Below, piece by piece: positions 52,027 to 62,662 of a stretch of 64,000 nt of DNA (positions are counted from its first letter, which is position 1; every line of letters starts with the position of its first letter). Source of the DNA: Streptomyces cynarae (GTDB lineage: Bacteria > Actinomycetota > Actinomycetes > Streptomycetales > Streptomycetaceae); assembly GCF_025642135.1 (NCBI RefSeq), contig NZ_CP106793.1, forward strand, positions 4,096,001 through 4,160,000, read 5' to 3'. Below the pieces are notes generated by a model, which saw only the letters and a list, made by a program, of their open reading frames with translations, was not told the origin of the DNA and did not search any database. The translations under genes and the position numbers were made by a program.

Positions 52027-54678
52027 TCAGCGCAGACGTCGTACGTCGATCGCCCAGATGCCGCGCCCGTGGGTGGCCGCGTAGAGCCGTCCGTCGGGGC
52101 CCGTGCGGAGCTGGAGGACCGCCGTCGTGGGCAGGTTGGTGCCCGCCACCTTCCAGCTGGACGCACCCGCCGGGCGGACCAGGACGCCGAGGTCGGTGCC
52201 GATCGCCACGGTCCCGTTCTTCAGCAGCACGACCGTGTTGGCGGGCACGTCCGGCAGGTTCCCGGAGATGTCCTTCCAGGTCGCGCCGCCGTCCCGGGTC
52301 TCGAACAGGTGCCCGACACCGGCGCCCGGCCCCTCCGTCCACTTGCGGGAGAAGCCGTTGACCGCGAGGAGGACGTGGTCGGAGTCCGCCGGGTCGATCG
52401 CGAGGCCCGCGAGGTAGCGGTTGGGGACCGTCCCGTCGGCCGGCAGGTTCAGCTGGTGCCAGCCGGTGCCGTCCGCGTTGCCGACCGCGATGCCCCGGGT
52501 GAAGCCCTCGTTGTTGCAGGGGCCGCACCAGGCGGCGTACACCTTGCCGCCGGAGGAGGCGACGGCGGTGGCGGTGTGGCCTTCGCCGAGGTCGAAGGCG
52601 TTGAGCCACTCGCTGCCGCTGCGGATCGCCCAGCCCTTGGTGTTGATCCACACGTGGCGGCCGCCCGCGACCCAGGTGTTCGCGTCCTTGATGTCGGAGT
52701 TCAGCGGGGCGATGAAGCGGGCCTCGCCGGTGGCGCTGTCGGGCGGGGCCACGGAGTAGGTGGTCGCCTTCGACGGATCGGTGATCCAACCGCCGTCGTT
52801 CACCGCGCAGTTCTGCGTGACGGCGACCGCCAGGTACACGTACTCGGAGGCGACGTTGCACCCGTTGGCCGGATCGACGATCGTGTCGCCGCCGTCACCG
52901 CCGAAGTCGGAGCCCATCACGCGGTCGCCGGGACGCAGGATCGACTGGCCGTTGTCCTGCAGACCACCGCTGACGTCGAGACCGCGCGCGGCCTGATCGA
53001 TGCCCACGCCGACCGAGTAGTACTGCAGCGCGTCCATCGTGCCGTCGTTCAGGGACATCCAGTCGGTACCGTGACCCGAGGCGTTCGCCGAGCCGTTCAG
53101 CGGCCTGCGGTACGCGCCGCCGTCGTCGCCGACCACCAGGTACGGCGCGCCGCCGTTGCTGCCGATCGCCACCGCGTGCTGGTCGGCGTGCACGGTGGAG
53201 GGGCAGTCACCGCTCTGCTTGGCGGGATCGATGGACCAGCAGGGGAAGCCGAAGTTCCAGTACGGTCCCGGCACGGTCCAGTTCTTGCCGCCGTCCTTGG
53301 TCTCGAAGACCTCCTCCAGACCCGCGTAGACGTGGTCGGGGTTCTTCGGGTCGACGGTGAGGAACTGGTCGTACCAGGCCTGGATGCCCGGCTGGTACCC
53401 GGCACCGGTGAGCGCCGAACCGGAGTCGCGCAGCTGCGTGTAGTCGGCGATCTTCGTCCACGGTCCGGTCGGAGAGCCGGACTTGGAGACGAAGATGCCG
53501 GCGAGCCCGCTGTCGGGGTTGGAGTTGGTCATCGCCGGCGACTGGTCGATGGCGTAGTAGCGGGAGCCGTCCGCGCTGCGCGCGAAGGTCACGTTGCCCA
53601 CGTCGCCACTGTCGCTCGGCAGGTCTCCGAGCCCGGTCAGCCGCTGCCAGCCGCGCGGGCCCTTGGCGTAGAAGCCGTTGTAGGTGTCGCCGCCGCGCCA
53701 GCCGACCGCGAGGACGACCTTGTTCGGGTCCTTGGGGTCGATGGCGACGTCACTGGTGATGTTCTTGTACGCCGCGTCGGGGTCGCTCGCCTCGGAACCG
53801 CCCGGCAGATAGTCGGGGTTGGGGGCGAACTCCAGCTTCCAGGGGCCCTTCAGGGTCTTCGTGGAGTGGCTCCACACGCCGCGCGTGGTGGCCGCCCACA
53901 CCTTGTCCCCGCCGAACCGCAGCGCGTTGATCGAGGTGGACTCCAGCTCGTCCCCGCCGACCCGGTCACGGGTGCCGAACTTCCCCTTGCGCGGGTCGTC
54001 GAGCACGTAGACCCCCGTGCCGAGGAACGAGGTCGCGCTGGTGTTGGCCTCACCGGTCGCGTACCACAGCCGTCCGCGGCCGTCGAGCTGGAGGTCGCCC
54101 GTGGAGAGGGCGGGCAGGCCGTCGGAGATGTTCTGCCAGTGCCCGCCGCCGGTGCGGGAGCGGAAGACACCGCCGTTGGCCGAACCGGCGTACACATACC
54201 CGTGGTCGTCGGCCGCGAGCCCGGTCACGCGCCCCGTGACCCGCCCGGCGCCGCCGCTGGAGTTGGAGTTGGTGTCCCGGTAGCGCGGGTCGTCCGAGTC
54301 GTACGGCAGCCGCGTCAGCTCGCTCCACTTGCTGTGCGTGTGCCGCAGACCGCCGAGTTCGCCGTACGCGGCCCCGTAGGCGCCCGGCGCCACGATGCCC
54401 GGCGAGGTGCGGGCCTCCGCGTACTGGTCCGCCTGCTCGGCGATGTTGCCGGCCTCGTCCTCGTCCCCTCCGGGGTCCCCGGGGTCCCCCGTCTCCGCGA
54501 ACGGGGACAGGCCCTTCTGCTGGTTCAGAAGGGCCTGTTTCCGAAGCGTCCGCACCCCGAAGGGGTCGGTATGGGTACCTGATGCCGCCTGGGCCTGTGT
54601 GACCGTCAGACCAAGCGCGGCGGACACGGCGAGCACCGCCGCCCATGCCCGTCTTCTGCGCAACCCGTCGCCTGCCAT
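52027..54678 (-). CDS. Large secreted BNR/WD40-like beta-propeller protein
   Basis: 883 residues. A signal peptide is clear (RRRRAWAAVLAVSAALGLTVTQAQA, cut after about residue 31). The rest is made of VYAGSANGGVFRSRTGGGHWQNI-type units (Asp-box/BNR style, S-x-D-x-G-x-x-W), repeated as FETKDGGKNWT, FETRDGGATWKDI. These are sialidase-like or sortilin-like propellers; some members are cell-surface xyloglucanase-type proteins. Catalytic residues cannot be assigned. The ATG has GGGGAGGG ten bases upstream. There is a terminator at the 3' end. Confidence 0.9.
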   Translation of the reverse strand: MAGDGLRRRRAWAAVLAVSAALGLTVTQAQAASGTHTDPFGVRTLRKQALLNQQKGLSPFAETGDPGDPGGDEDEAGNIAEQADQYAEARTSPGIVAPGAYGAAYGELGGLRHTHSKWSELTRLPYDSDDPRYRDTNSNSSGGAGRVTGRVTGLAADDHGYVYAGSANGGVFRSRTGGGHWQNISDGLPALSTGDLQLDGRGRLWYATGEANTSATSFLGTGVYVLDDPRKGKFGTRDRVGGDELESTSINALRFGGDKVWAATTRGVWSHSTKTLKGPWKLEFAPNPDYLPGGSEASDPDAAYKNITSDVAIDPKDPNKVVLAVGWRGGDTYNGFYAKGPRGWQRLTGLGDLPSDSGDVGNVTFARSADGSRYYAIDQSPAMTNSNPDSGLAGIFVSKSGSPTGPWTKIADYTQLRDSGSALTGAGYQPGIQAWYDQFLTVDPKNPDHVYAGLEEVFETKDGGKNWTVPGPYWNFGFPCWSIDPAKQSGDCPSTVHADQHAVAIGSNGGAPYLVVGDDGGAYRRPLNGSANASGHGTDWMSLNDGTMDALQYYSVGVGIDQAARGLDVSGGLQDNGQSILRPGDRVMGSDFGGDGGDTIVDPANGCNVASEYVYLAVAVTQNCAVNDGGWITDPSKATTYSVAPPDSATGEARFIAPLNSDIKDANTWVAGGRHVWINTKGWAIRSGSEWLNAFDLGEGHTATAVASSGGKVYAAWCGPCNNEGFTRGIAVGNADGTGWHQLNLPADGTVPNRYLAGLAIDPADSDHVLLAVNGFSRKWTEGPGAGVGHLFETRDGGATWKDISGNLPDVPANTVVLLKNGTVAIGTDLGVLVRPAGASSWKVAGTNLPTTAVLQLRTGPDGRLYAATHGRGIWAIDVRRLR

Positions 54679-54804
54679 GAAAAACGTGCCCTCCCCTATG
54701 AGCCGTGGCGTACATGACACAAGCTGCCCACAGCTTTGGGGAGACGGGAGTTGAGGGAGAAGCACCTACGGGCAATCAGAGCGTAAAGATTTGTCAGGGG
54801 TGCG

Positions 54805-56211
54805 TCAGTGGCGTCCCGCGACCCGGTCGGCCAGTTGTGCCAGCCGTGACGACTCGATGCCGGGCGCCGTCCGTTCGCGCCGGTCCGCCGTGCGGTAGGT
54901 GGCGTACATGCCGTGCACGCCCAGCCAGCGCAGCGGTTCCGGCTCCCACTTGCGCACCCGGTGGTTCACCCACGGCAGCGCCGTCAACTCCGTCGGGCCC
55001 GCCTGGCCCGAGTCCTGCTGGACGAGGTCGCGGAGCGTGCGGGCGGCGAGGTTGGTGGTGGCGACGCCCGAGCCGACGTAGCCGCCCGCCCAGCCGAGGC
55101 CCGTGGAGCGGTCCAGGGTGACCGTGGCGCACCAGTCGCGCGGCACGCCCAGCACCCCCGACCAGGCGTGGGTCACCCTGATCCCGGCCAGCGACGGGAA
55201 GAAGCGGACCAGGATGTCGTACAGCGCCTCGACGGTGGCGGGCTGGGTACGGCCGTCGTTGTCCGTGCGGGAGCCGAAGCGGTACGGGACGCCGCGGCCG
55301 CCGAGCGCGATCCTGCCGTCGGCGGTGCGCTGGGCGTACATGTACGCGTGCGCCATGTCGCCCAGCGTCTCGCGCCCCTCCCAGCCGATCCGCTCCCACT
55401 GCGCGTCGGTGAGCGGCTCGGTCGCGATCATGGAGGAGTTCATGGGGAGCCACGTGCGCCGCTGCCCCTTCAGGGAGGCGGTGAAGCCCTCCGTGCAGCG
55501 CAGGACGTACGGTGCGCGGACCGTGCCGTAGGGCGTCACGGCGTGCTTGGGGCGGATCTCGGTGACCGGGGTGTGCTCGTGGATCGTCACGCCGAGCGCC
55601 TCGACGGCCGCCGCGAGGCCCTTGACGAGCTTCACCGGGTGCAGCCGCGCCCCGTGCGGGGTCCAGGTCGAGCCGACCGCGTCCGCGACCCTGATCCGCT
55701 CGGCGGTCTGCCGGGCGCCGTACAGCTCGCGGTCCTTCTCGCCGTACGACAGTTCCTGCTCGTGGAAGGCCTTGAGCCGGGCCAGCTGCGCGGGCGTGTA
55801 CGCCACCTCCAGGACGCCGCCGACGTGCACGTCCGCGTCGATGCCCTCCTCCTCGGTGACGCGGACGACCTCGGCGACCGTGTCGTTCATCGCCCCCTGC
55901 AGGCGTACGGCTGCCTCGTGGCCGTGCAGCTTCGCGTACCGGTCGCGGCCCGCGATGCCGTTGTAGAGCCAGCCGCCGTTGCGGCCGGAGGCGCCGTAGC
56001 CGCAGAACCTCTGCTCCAGGACCATGATCCGCAGGAAGGGCGCCGCCTTCTTCAGGTAGTAGGCGGTCCACAGGCCGGTGTAGCCACCGCCGACGATCAC
56101 CACATCGGCGGACGCGTCCCCGGCGAGGGGTTCCCGGGGCCCGGGGAGGCCGTCGTCGGCGTACCAGAAGGAGACGCCGCCGTTGACGACGCCATTCACC
56201 GCACTGTTCAT
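54805..56211 (-). CDS. FAD-dependent oxidoreductase (DAO family)
   Basis: 468 residues. The dinucleotide-binding motif is DVVIVGGGYTGLWTAYYL near 40, followed by LEQRFCGYGASGRNGGW, which in this family surrounds the flavin site. The C-terminal flavin-binding segment is GLGWAGGYVGSGVATTNLAARTL. The best family fit is the glycine/D-amino acid oxidase group, close to gamma-glutamylputrescine oxidase-like proteins. The ATG start lies nine bases from the next gene stop. The rhomboid-like gene is transcribed into it, so an operon is likely. Confidence 0.93.
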   Translation of the reverse strand: MNSAVNGVVNGGVSFWYADDGLPGPREPLAGDASADVVIVGGGYTGLWTAYYLKKAAPFLRIMVLEQRFCGYGASGRNGGWLYNGIAGRDRYAKLHGHEAAVRLQGAMNDTVAEVVRVTEEEGIDADVHVGGVLEVAYTPAQLARLKAFHEQELSYGEKDRELYGARQTAERIRVADAVGSTWTPHGARLHPVKLVKGLAAAVEALGVTIHEHTPVTEIRPKHAVTPYGTVRAPYVLRCTEGFTASLKGQRRTWLPMNSSMIATEPLTDAQWERIGWEGRETLGDMAHAYMYAQRTADGRIALGGRGVPYRFGSRTDNDGRTQPATVEALYDILVRFFPSLAGIRVTHAWSGVLGVPRDWCATVTLDRSTGLGWAGGYVGSGVATTNLAARTLRDLVQQDSGQAGPTELTALPWVNHRVRKWEPEPLRWLGVHGMYATYRTADRRERTAPGIESSRLAQLADRVAGRH

Positions 56212-56222
56212 GAAGCCGGACG

Positions 56223-56870
56223 TTAACTCCTGAGAGCGACCAGTGTCTCCTTCGGATTCCATGGTTTTCCGCAGCCTCGGGTCAGCGGATAGCAGGCCAG
56301 ACCGATCAGCACCGAGATGAAATGCCCGAAGTCCGTGAAGGTGGGGGTCGCGGTCAGGGGGAGGGCGTAAACGAGGAGGACGACGGTCAGATAGGCGTAG
56401 CTCCAGGGCGCCGCGAGCCGGTAGGTGAGCACGCCGACCACCCCGGCGAGCGCGTAACTGACCCCGAAGTCGAGCGTGTTGACCGCCGAGTACGGGGCCA
56501 TCCCGTCCTTTATCGCCTGCAGCAGCGCACCCTCGCTGGCGAGCGTGGCGAGCACGTGCGCGGCGGCGCACACGGTCAGCCAGCGGGCGGTGCCCAGCCA
56601 GCGCTCCGCCTGCGCGTGGAAGACCGTGTAGAGCGCGGCGTACGGCAGCCAGTGTCCGCCGTCGATCCACATCGCGGAGGTGATGAACACGCGCAGCGGG
56701 TCCTGGGACAGCTGGTGGATGTTGGTGGACCGGTGCCGCAGGAAGCGCTCCTCGAAGTGCGGCGACATGTGGTGCAGCGCGATGGTGGTGAGGAACAGGA
56801 CCAGCAGCCACACGTATGTCCCCGGGGCGCTGCGTATGTAGGACGCCGCTGCCCCGAGGCCGCGCCGCAT
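56223..56870 (-). CDS. Rhomboid-like integral membrane protein
   Basis: 215 residues and about six membrane helices (TYVWLLVLFLTTIAL, ALYTVFHAQAERWLG, LTVCAAAHVLATLASEG, VSYALAGVVGVLTYRL, AYLTVVLLVYALPL, FISVLIGLACYPL). The GxSx protease motif of true rhomboids is not visible, and NTLDFGVSYALAG occupies that place, so it is likely a non-proteolytic relative. GTG 56888 is an alternative start six codons earlier. It precedes the oxidoreductase in the same direction. Confidence 0.85.
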   Translation of the reverse strand: MRRGLGAAASYIRSAPGTYVWLLVLFLTTIALHHMSPHFEERFLRHRSTNIHQLSQDPLRVFITSAMWIDGGHWLPYAALYTVFHAQAERWLGTARWLTVCAAAHVLATLASEGALLQAIKDGMAPYSAVNTLDFGVSYALAGVVGVLTYRLAAPWSYAYLTVVLLVYALPLTATPTFTDFGHFISVLIGLACYPLTRGCGKPWNPKETLVALRS

Positions 56871-56910
56871 TCGCCTGACCCCGTCCACACAGGCCAGTAT
56901 CGTCGGGAAG

Positions 56911-57789
56911 GTGATCGAGGTGCCTGGCGAGCTGGTCGCTTCTCAGGAGAAATTCAACCGGGAGGCGGGTCGCGCGTTCGTGGCGGAGCTGCCCCGGCGG
57001 GTGGAGGATTTCCTGGAGCGGTGGGGGCTGCGGGTGGACGGGCCCGCGATGTACGGGGTGACCGCGCTGGTGCTGCCGGTGACCCGCACCGACGGTGCCT
57101 CGGCGGCGCTCAAGCTCCAGCTCCGGGACGAGGAGAGCGAGGGCGAGCCCCTGGCGCTGAGCGCCTGGGACGGGGAGGGGGCCGTACGCCTGCTGGAGCA
57201 CGACGAGCCGACCTGCACGCTGTTGCTCGAACGGCTGGACGAGACCCGCACCCTGGCCCATGTGCCGGACGCGCGTGAGGCGGTACTCGTCATCGCGGAG
57301 CTGCTGGCCCGCCTGACCGCCGTCCCGGCCCCGGAGGGGATGCGCCGGCTCGGCGACATCGCACGGGCGATGCTGGAGCGGGTCCCCCGAGCGCTCGGGC
57401 GGATACCGGATCCGGCGGACCGCCGCCTGGTCGCGGACTGTGCGGCCGCCCTGCGGGAGGTCGCCTCCGAGCCGGGCGACCGCCTGCTGCACTGGGACCT
57501 GCACTACGACAACGTCCTGGCCGCCGACCGCGCCCCCTGGCTGGCCATCGACCCCAAGCCGCTGGCCGGCGACCCCGGCTTCGACCTGCTCCCGGCGATC
57601 CGCAACCGCTACGACCCCGGGGAGACCCGGTGGCGCTTCGAAGCCCTGGCGGACGCGCTGGGCCTGGACCGGGAGCGGGCGCGGGCCTGGACGCTGGGCC
57701 GGGTGCTGCAGAGCTGCCTGTGGGACATCGAGGAGGACAGGCCGCTGGAGACGGGCCGGCTGGAGATCGGACGGACCCTGCGCGGCTGA
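56911..57789 (+). CDS. Aminoglycoside 6-phosphotransferase-like kinase (APH(6)/hydroxyurea type)
   Basis: 292 residues. Kinase-like motifs: LHWDLHYDNVLAADRAPWLAID with the catalytic HxDxxxxN near 196-202, and the metal-binding IDPKPLAGDPGFDLLPAIRNR. These match the APH_6_hur family (streptomycin 6-kinase, hydroxyurea resistance). The GTG start gives MIEVPGELVASQ. Most members outside aminoglycoside producers have no proven substrate, and no streptomycin genes are adjacent, so resistance is uncertain. Confidence 0.93.
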   Translation: MIEVPGELVASQEKFNREAGRAFVAELPRRVEDFLERWGLRVDGPAMYGVTALVLPVTRTDGASAALKLQLRDEESEGEPLALSAWDGEGAVRLLEHDEPTCTLLLERLDETRTLAHVPDAREAVLVIAELLARLTAVPAPEGMRRLGDIARAMLERVPRALGRIPDPADRRLVADCAAALREVASEPGDRLLHWDLHYDNVLAADRAPWLAIDPKPLAGDPGFDLLPAIRNRYDPGETRWRFEALADALGLDRERARAWTLGRVLQSCLWDIEEDRPLETGRLEIGRTLRG

Positions 57790-57878
57790 CGCACCGCTCG
57801 AGGACACGGCGGGCCGAGACACGCCCCCGGATGGACGATCCGGCATTCAACGGCTTATCCGGTCATAGCGTACCGAAT

Positions 57879-58943
57879 ATGACGAAACGCCATCTCGCCT
57901 ACCTCGCGTGTGCCGCAGCGCTCGTCGCGTCGGGGTGCGGCGCCACCGCCGACTCCCTCCCCGCGACGCCCGGCACCCGCACGGTGCGTCCGGGAGACTC
58001 GATCCAGAAGGCGGTGGACGCCGCCAAACCGGGAGACACCATCCTCCTCGCCGCCGGCACCTACCGGGAGAGCGTTCGGGTGACCACCTCCGGGCTGACC
58101 CTGCGCGGCATGGGCCGGAGCACCGTCATCGCACCGGCCGACAAAGCGGCCGCAAACGCCTGCGCGAAGGCCGGCAACGGGATCTGCGTCGAGGGGACGC
58201 AGGGGCACCCCGTCACGGACACCACCATCGCCTCCCTCGCCCTGACCGGCTTCTCCAAGAGCGGCCTGTGGTCGACGTGGACCGACCGGCTGACCGTCCG
58301 GCACGTGACCGCCGAGAAGAACAAGGTGTGGGGCATCGCGCAGGAGCGCTCCACCCGGGGCGTGTTCCTGGACAACACCGCCCGCGACAACGGCGACGCG
58401 GGCCTGTTCCTCGCCAACACGGTGGCCTCCGAGGGCGGGGCCACGGACACCAAGGGCGCGGTGATCGCGCACAACCGTCTCCAGGGCAACCGGATCGGCG
58501 TGACCGTCCGCCGCCTGAGGGACCTCACCGTCATGAGCAACGACGTCAGCGCCAACTGCGCGGGGGTCTTCGTCGTCGGGGACGAGAACAGGCCGCGGGC
58601 CGGCGCCCTGACCGTGAGCGACAACGCCATCCGTCAGAACAACAAGTCCTGCCCGAAGACCACCCGGCTGCCCGCCCTGCAGGGCTCCGGGATCGTCCTG
58701 ACCGGGGCCGAGAACACCCTGGTGACCCGGAACACGATCACGGACCACATGGGCAAGTCCCCGCTCTCCGGCGGCATCGTGCTCTTCAGGAGCATGGTGG
58801 GCGCCTCGAACGAACGCAACCAGATCACCGGCAACACGGTGCGGCGCAACGCCCCGGCGGACCTCGTCAACGGGGAAGCCGGCAAGGGCAACACCTTCCA
58901 GGGCAACACCTGCGGCGCCTCCAAGCCCGCGGGCCTGTGCTGA
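57879..58943 (+). CDS. Secreted parallel beta-helix lipoprotein
   Basis: 354 residues. The N-terminus is MTKRHLAYLACAAALVASGCG: the hydrophobic run and lipobox (V-A-S-G-C) give a lipidated Cys near residue 20. The rest is a right-handed beta-helix of NosD/Pel type: TVRPGDSIQKAVDAAKPGDTILLAAGTYRE, then short turns with N-x-x-D or N-x-I repeats (RNTITDHMGKSPLSGGIVLF). No active site of a lyase could be fixed. It stands alone on the plus strand, 88 bases before the O-methyltransferase. Confidence 0.9.
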   Translation: MTKRHLAYLACAAALVASGCGATADSLPATPGTRTVRPGDSIQKAVDAAKPGDTILLAAGTYRESVRVTTSGLTLRGMGRSTVIAPADKAAANACAKAGNGICVEGTQGHPVTDTTIASLALTGFSKSGLWSTWTDRLTVRHVTAEKNKVWGIAQERSTRGVFLDNTARDNGDAGLFLANTVASEGGATDTKGAVIAHNRLQGNRIGVTVRRLRDLTVMSNDVSANCAGVFVVGDENRPRAGALTVSDNAIRQNNKSCPKTTRLPALQGSGIVLTGAENTLVTRNTITDHMGKSPLSGGIVLFRSMVGASNERNQITGNTVRRNAPADLVNGEAGKGNTFQGNTCGASKPAGLC

Positions 58944-59031
58944 CGCCGCGGCACCACCGCAAGGACCGTTCCTTACAGCCGACCTGATCCGAAAGACAGA
59001 CCCTTGCGGACCCAGAGAGGAAAGGCAGCAC

Positions 59032-60060
59032 ATGACGACCGTAAGCCCTGCCCCACCGCCCTCCATGCGCCTGCGGGAACTCGCGTTCGGGGCGGCGTGC
59101 GCCGCCGCCCTCCGCGCCGCCGCCCGGCTGGGCGTCGCCGACGCGCTCGGGGACGGCCCCATGGCCGTGGAGGACCTCGCGGCCGCGGTGAAGACCGAAC
59201 CCCGGCCGCTGCGGCGGCTGCTGCGGACCCTGACCTGCTACGGCGTCTTCGCCGAGCACGAGAACGGGACGTTCGCACACACCGACATGTCCCGGCTGTT
59301 GCGCGAGGACGACCCGAACAGCCTGCGCTACATCACCCTGTGGTGCACCGAACCGTGGACGTGGAACGCGTGGCCGAAGCTGGACGAGGCGGTGCGCACC
59401 GGCCGGAACGTCGTCGAGGACCTGTACGGCAAGGAGTTCTTCACCTACCTCAACGAGGACGCCCCGGAGTCGGCCGACGTCTTCAACCGGGCCATGACGA
59501 CCTCCAGCCGGCAGTCGGCGCGGGACGTCGCCGAGCTCCTCGACCTGTCGGGGAGCTCCTCGGTCGCCGACATCGGCGGCGGCCAGGGGCATGTGGTGGC
59601 GAGCCTGCTGGAGAAGTACCCGTCGATGCACGGAACGCTGCTGGACCTGCCCCCCGTGGTGCGGAACGCCGACCCGCGGCTGCGGGAGGGCGGCGCCCTC
59701 GCCGACCGGGTGCGCATCGTGCCGGGCGACTGCCGCGAGGCCATCCCGGTCAAGGCCGACGTCTACATCATCAAGAACATCCTCGAGTGGGACGACGACT
59801 CGACCGCCCGGTGCCTGCGCAACGTCGTCGCGGCGGGCGGCCCCGGGGCGCGGGTCGTGGTCATCGAGAACCTCGTCGACGACACCCCCTCGATGCGGTT
59901 CTCCACCGCCATGGACCTGCTGCTGCTCCTCAACGTGGGCGGGGCCAAGCACACCACGAAGAGCATGGTGGACCGGATCACCGCAGCAGGCCTGATCATC
60001 GACGACATCCGCCCGGTCAACCCCTACCTGCACGCGTTCGACTGCAGCGTGCCCCAGTGA
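59032..60060 (+). CDS. SAM-dependent O-methyltransferase (polyketide type)
   Basis: 342 residues, a small-molecule O-methyltransferase with an N-terminal winged-helix dimerisation domain (LRELAFGAACAAALRAAARLGVADAL) and the C-terminal SAM fold: VADIGGGQGHVVASLLEKYP, LDLPPVV, and NILEWDDD with the catalytic-type DD region. It resembles the TcmN/hydroxyneurosporene family of aromatic polyketide methyltransferases. ATG start with GAGAGGAAAGG upstream. It is convergent with the PKS genes and ends at a shared hairpin, so it likely tailors their product, but this is inferred from position. Confidence 0.9.
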   Translation: MTTVSPAPPPSMRLRELAFGAACAAALRAAARLGVADALGDGPMAVEDLAAAVKTEPRPLRRLLRTLTCYGVFAEHENGTFAHTDMSRLLREDDPNSLRYITLWCTEPWTWNAWPKLDEAVRTGRNVVEDLYGKEFFTYLNEDAPESADVFNRAMTTSSRQSARDVAELLDLSGSSSVADIGGGQGHVVASLLEKYPSMHGTLLDLPPVVRNADPRLREGGALADRVRIVPGDCREAIPVKADVYIIKNILEWDDDSTARCLRNVVAAGGPGARVVVIENLVDDTPSMRFSTAMDLLLLLNVGGAKHTTKSMVDRITAAGLIIDDIRPVNPYLHAFDCSVPQ

Positions 60061-60170
60061 ACAGCGGCGCAGCGTGCCCCGTGAACAACGTGTCCCGGTG
60101 AACGACATCCCCCACTGAACGACGACCGCCACCGGCCCACGGGTCCTCCCCCACAGGCCAGATGCCACAG

Positions 60171-60219
60171 GCCACCGGTCGCCGGGTCCGCGGTGCGCGC
60201 GGGCCCGGCGACCGGTGGC
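60171..60219. terminator. Bidirectional terminator, 16-bp perfect stem
   Basis: GCCACCGGTCGCCGGG and CCCGGCGACCGGTGGC around a 17-base loop, between the convergent methyltransferase and PKS gene sets. Confidence 0.9.
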
Positions 60220-60255
60220 CGTTCGGGTGGTTCGGACGGTGGGGTCGGGGTCGGT

Positions 60256-60588
60256 TCAGCGAGCGGAGTCCCGCTCCCAGCGGTAGAAGCACTGCGCCAT
60301 CGCGTCCTTCGGGGAACGCCAGGTGGCCGGGTCGTAGGCGCTGACGTACGCCGTGAGCCGCTCGCTGACGTCCCGGAAGGCCGGGTGCTGGGCCACCTTG
60401 GCGATGGCCGGGCCGGGCTCCTGCTCGGCCTCGATCACATGCATGTAGACGTCGCCGAACTGCCACAGGGTGCGCCGGGTGACCCCGACGAGGTGCGGCA
60501 GCTCTCCCCGGTCGGACTCCTCGAAGACCTTGGCGATGTCCGGGGCCGATCCGGGGGCCATACGGGCGACGATCAGGGCCTGGTGCAT
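60256..60588 (-). CDS. Type II polyketide cyclase (TcmI/WhiE-VII family)
   Basis: 110 residues, a small alpha+beta barrel of the TcmI family: MHQALIVARMAPGSAPDIAKVFEESD, then LWQFGDVYMHVIEAE and the conserved end SPKDAMAQCFYRW. It would close later rings of the polyketide. The second ATG of MLMHQ is chosen because GGAGG stands eight bases before it, and only two before the first. It is the last gene of the leftward operon, 20 bases after the aromatase. Confidence 0.92.
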   Translation of the reverse strand: MHQALIVARMAPGSAPDIAKVFEESDRGELPHLVGVTRRTLWQFGDVYMHVIEAEQEPGPAIAKVAQHPAFRDVSERLTAYVSAYDPATWRSPKDAMAQCFYRWERDSAR

Positions 60589-60608
60589 GAGCATGTCCTC
60601 CGTCCGGT

Positions 60609-61347
<739 letters not shown>

Positions 61348-61417
61348 GCGGTGGGTCTCCTTTGCTCCAGGGCGGCCTCGCTGCGAGGCGCCGCTGTTCC
61401 GGTCGTTCGCTCCCGGC

Positions 61418-62662
61418 TCACTCGGCCGCGCCGTGCCGCAGCACGAGCGCCGTGTTCGACCCCATGAGGCCCCGGCTGAGGACCAGCGCCGTACGCGGCT
61501 CGGCGGCGCGGGCCCGGCCGGTCACCAGGTCGAGGTCGTGGCAGACGTCGAGGACGTTGGGGGTGGGCGGGATCAGGCCGTGCTCCATCGAGAGCACCGC
61601 CGACGCGACGTCCAGCACGGGCGCCGCGCAGTAGCCGCGGCCTATGCCCGTCTTGGGCGCCGTCACGGGTACGCGCCTGCCGTGCGCGCCCAGCGCGTCG
61701 GCGATCGCCAGCGCCTCGGCACGGTCCGCCTCGGGGACGCCGAGGGCGTCGGCGAACACCACGTCGATCTCCTCCGGGGCGCACTCGGCCTCCTCCAACG
61801 CGCCGCGGATCGCCTGGACGAGCCCTTCCCGGGACCGCTCCCACTGTGAGGCGCCGGTGAACGTCGCCGCGTGCCCCGCCAGCACGGCCCGCACCCGTAC
61901 GCCCCGCTCACGGGCCGAAATCTCGTCCTCCACGACGAGCATGGCGCCGCCCTCCGCAGGCACGAACCCGCAGGCCCCCGAGGTGAAGGGGCGGTAGGCG
62001 CGCTCCGGGTCCTCGGCGGTGCTCAGCTCCTGGTAACCGAGCTGGCAGACCGCCGAGTACGGCGCGAGCGGCGCCTCGGTCGAGCCGGCCACGATCACAT
62101 CGGTGCCCCGGTGCACGGCGCGCGCGGCGTGCGCGAGGGCGTCGAGGCCGCCGGCCTCGTCGGCCGCGACGACCGAACAGGGGCCCTTGAACCCTCGGCG
62201 GATGGAGATCTGACCGGTGCTGGCCGCGTAGAACCAGGCGATGGACTGGTAGGGGCCGACGAAGCGGCTGCCCTTTCCCCACAGCTGCTGCAGCTCCCGC
62301 TGCCCGAACTCACCGCCGCCGGATCCGGCCGCGGTGACCACGCCGAGGGAGAACGGCGAACCGTGCTCGTCGGCGCGGCCGATCCGGGCGTCGGCCAGGG
62401 CCAGGTCGGCCGCGGCCATCGCGAAGTGCGTGAACCGGTCGGTCTGCACGAGGAAGCGCTCTTCGACCACCGCCGCCGGGTCGAAGGCGCGGACCTCGCC
62501 GGCCACCTTCAGCGGCAGGTGCTCGCACCCCTCGCGGGTGACCCGGTCCAGGACGCTGATGCCCTCCCGGGTGGACTTCCAGAAGGTGTCGGTACTCGTT
62601 CCGTTGGGCGCGACGACGCCGATTCCGGTGACGCCGGCGCGCCTCACGTGGGGTGCGCTCAT
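61418..62662 (-). CDS. Chain-length factor (KS-beta) with Glu at the usual Gln position
   Basis: 414 residues, KS-like fold: [19 protein letters not shown], then [22 protein letters not shown], with the position of the KS Cys occupied by E169, where chain-length factors normally have Gln (AEQAGG). Later [26 protein letters not shown] corresponds to the KS His/Lys region. Together with the KS it sets the chain length. Its ATG overlaps the KS stop as ATGA. The N-terminal [15 protein letters not shown] gives the start; 42 codons upstream in frame belong to the KS gene. Confidence 0.93.
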   Translation of the reverse strand: MSAPHVRRAGVTGIGVVAPNGTSTDTFWKSTREGISVLDRVTREGCEHLPLKVAGEVRAFDPAAVVEERFLVQTDRFTHFAMAAADLALADARIGRADEHGSPFSLGVVTAAGSGGGEFGQRELQQLWGKGSRFVGPYQSIAWFYAASTGQISIRRGFKGPCSVVAADEAGGLDALAHAARAVHRGTDVIVAGSTEAPLAPYSAVCQLGYQELSTAEDPERAYRPFTSGACGFVPAEGGAMLVVEDEISARERGVRVRAVLAGHAATFTGASQWERSREGLVQAIRGALEEAECAPEEIDVVFADALGVPEADRAEALAIADALGAHGRRVPVTAPKTGIGRGYCAAPVLDVASAVLSMEHGLIPPTPNVLDVCHDLDLVTGRARAAEPRTALVLSRGLMGSNTALVLRHGAAE

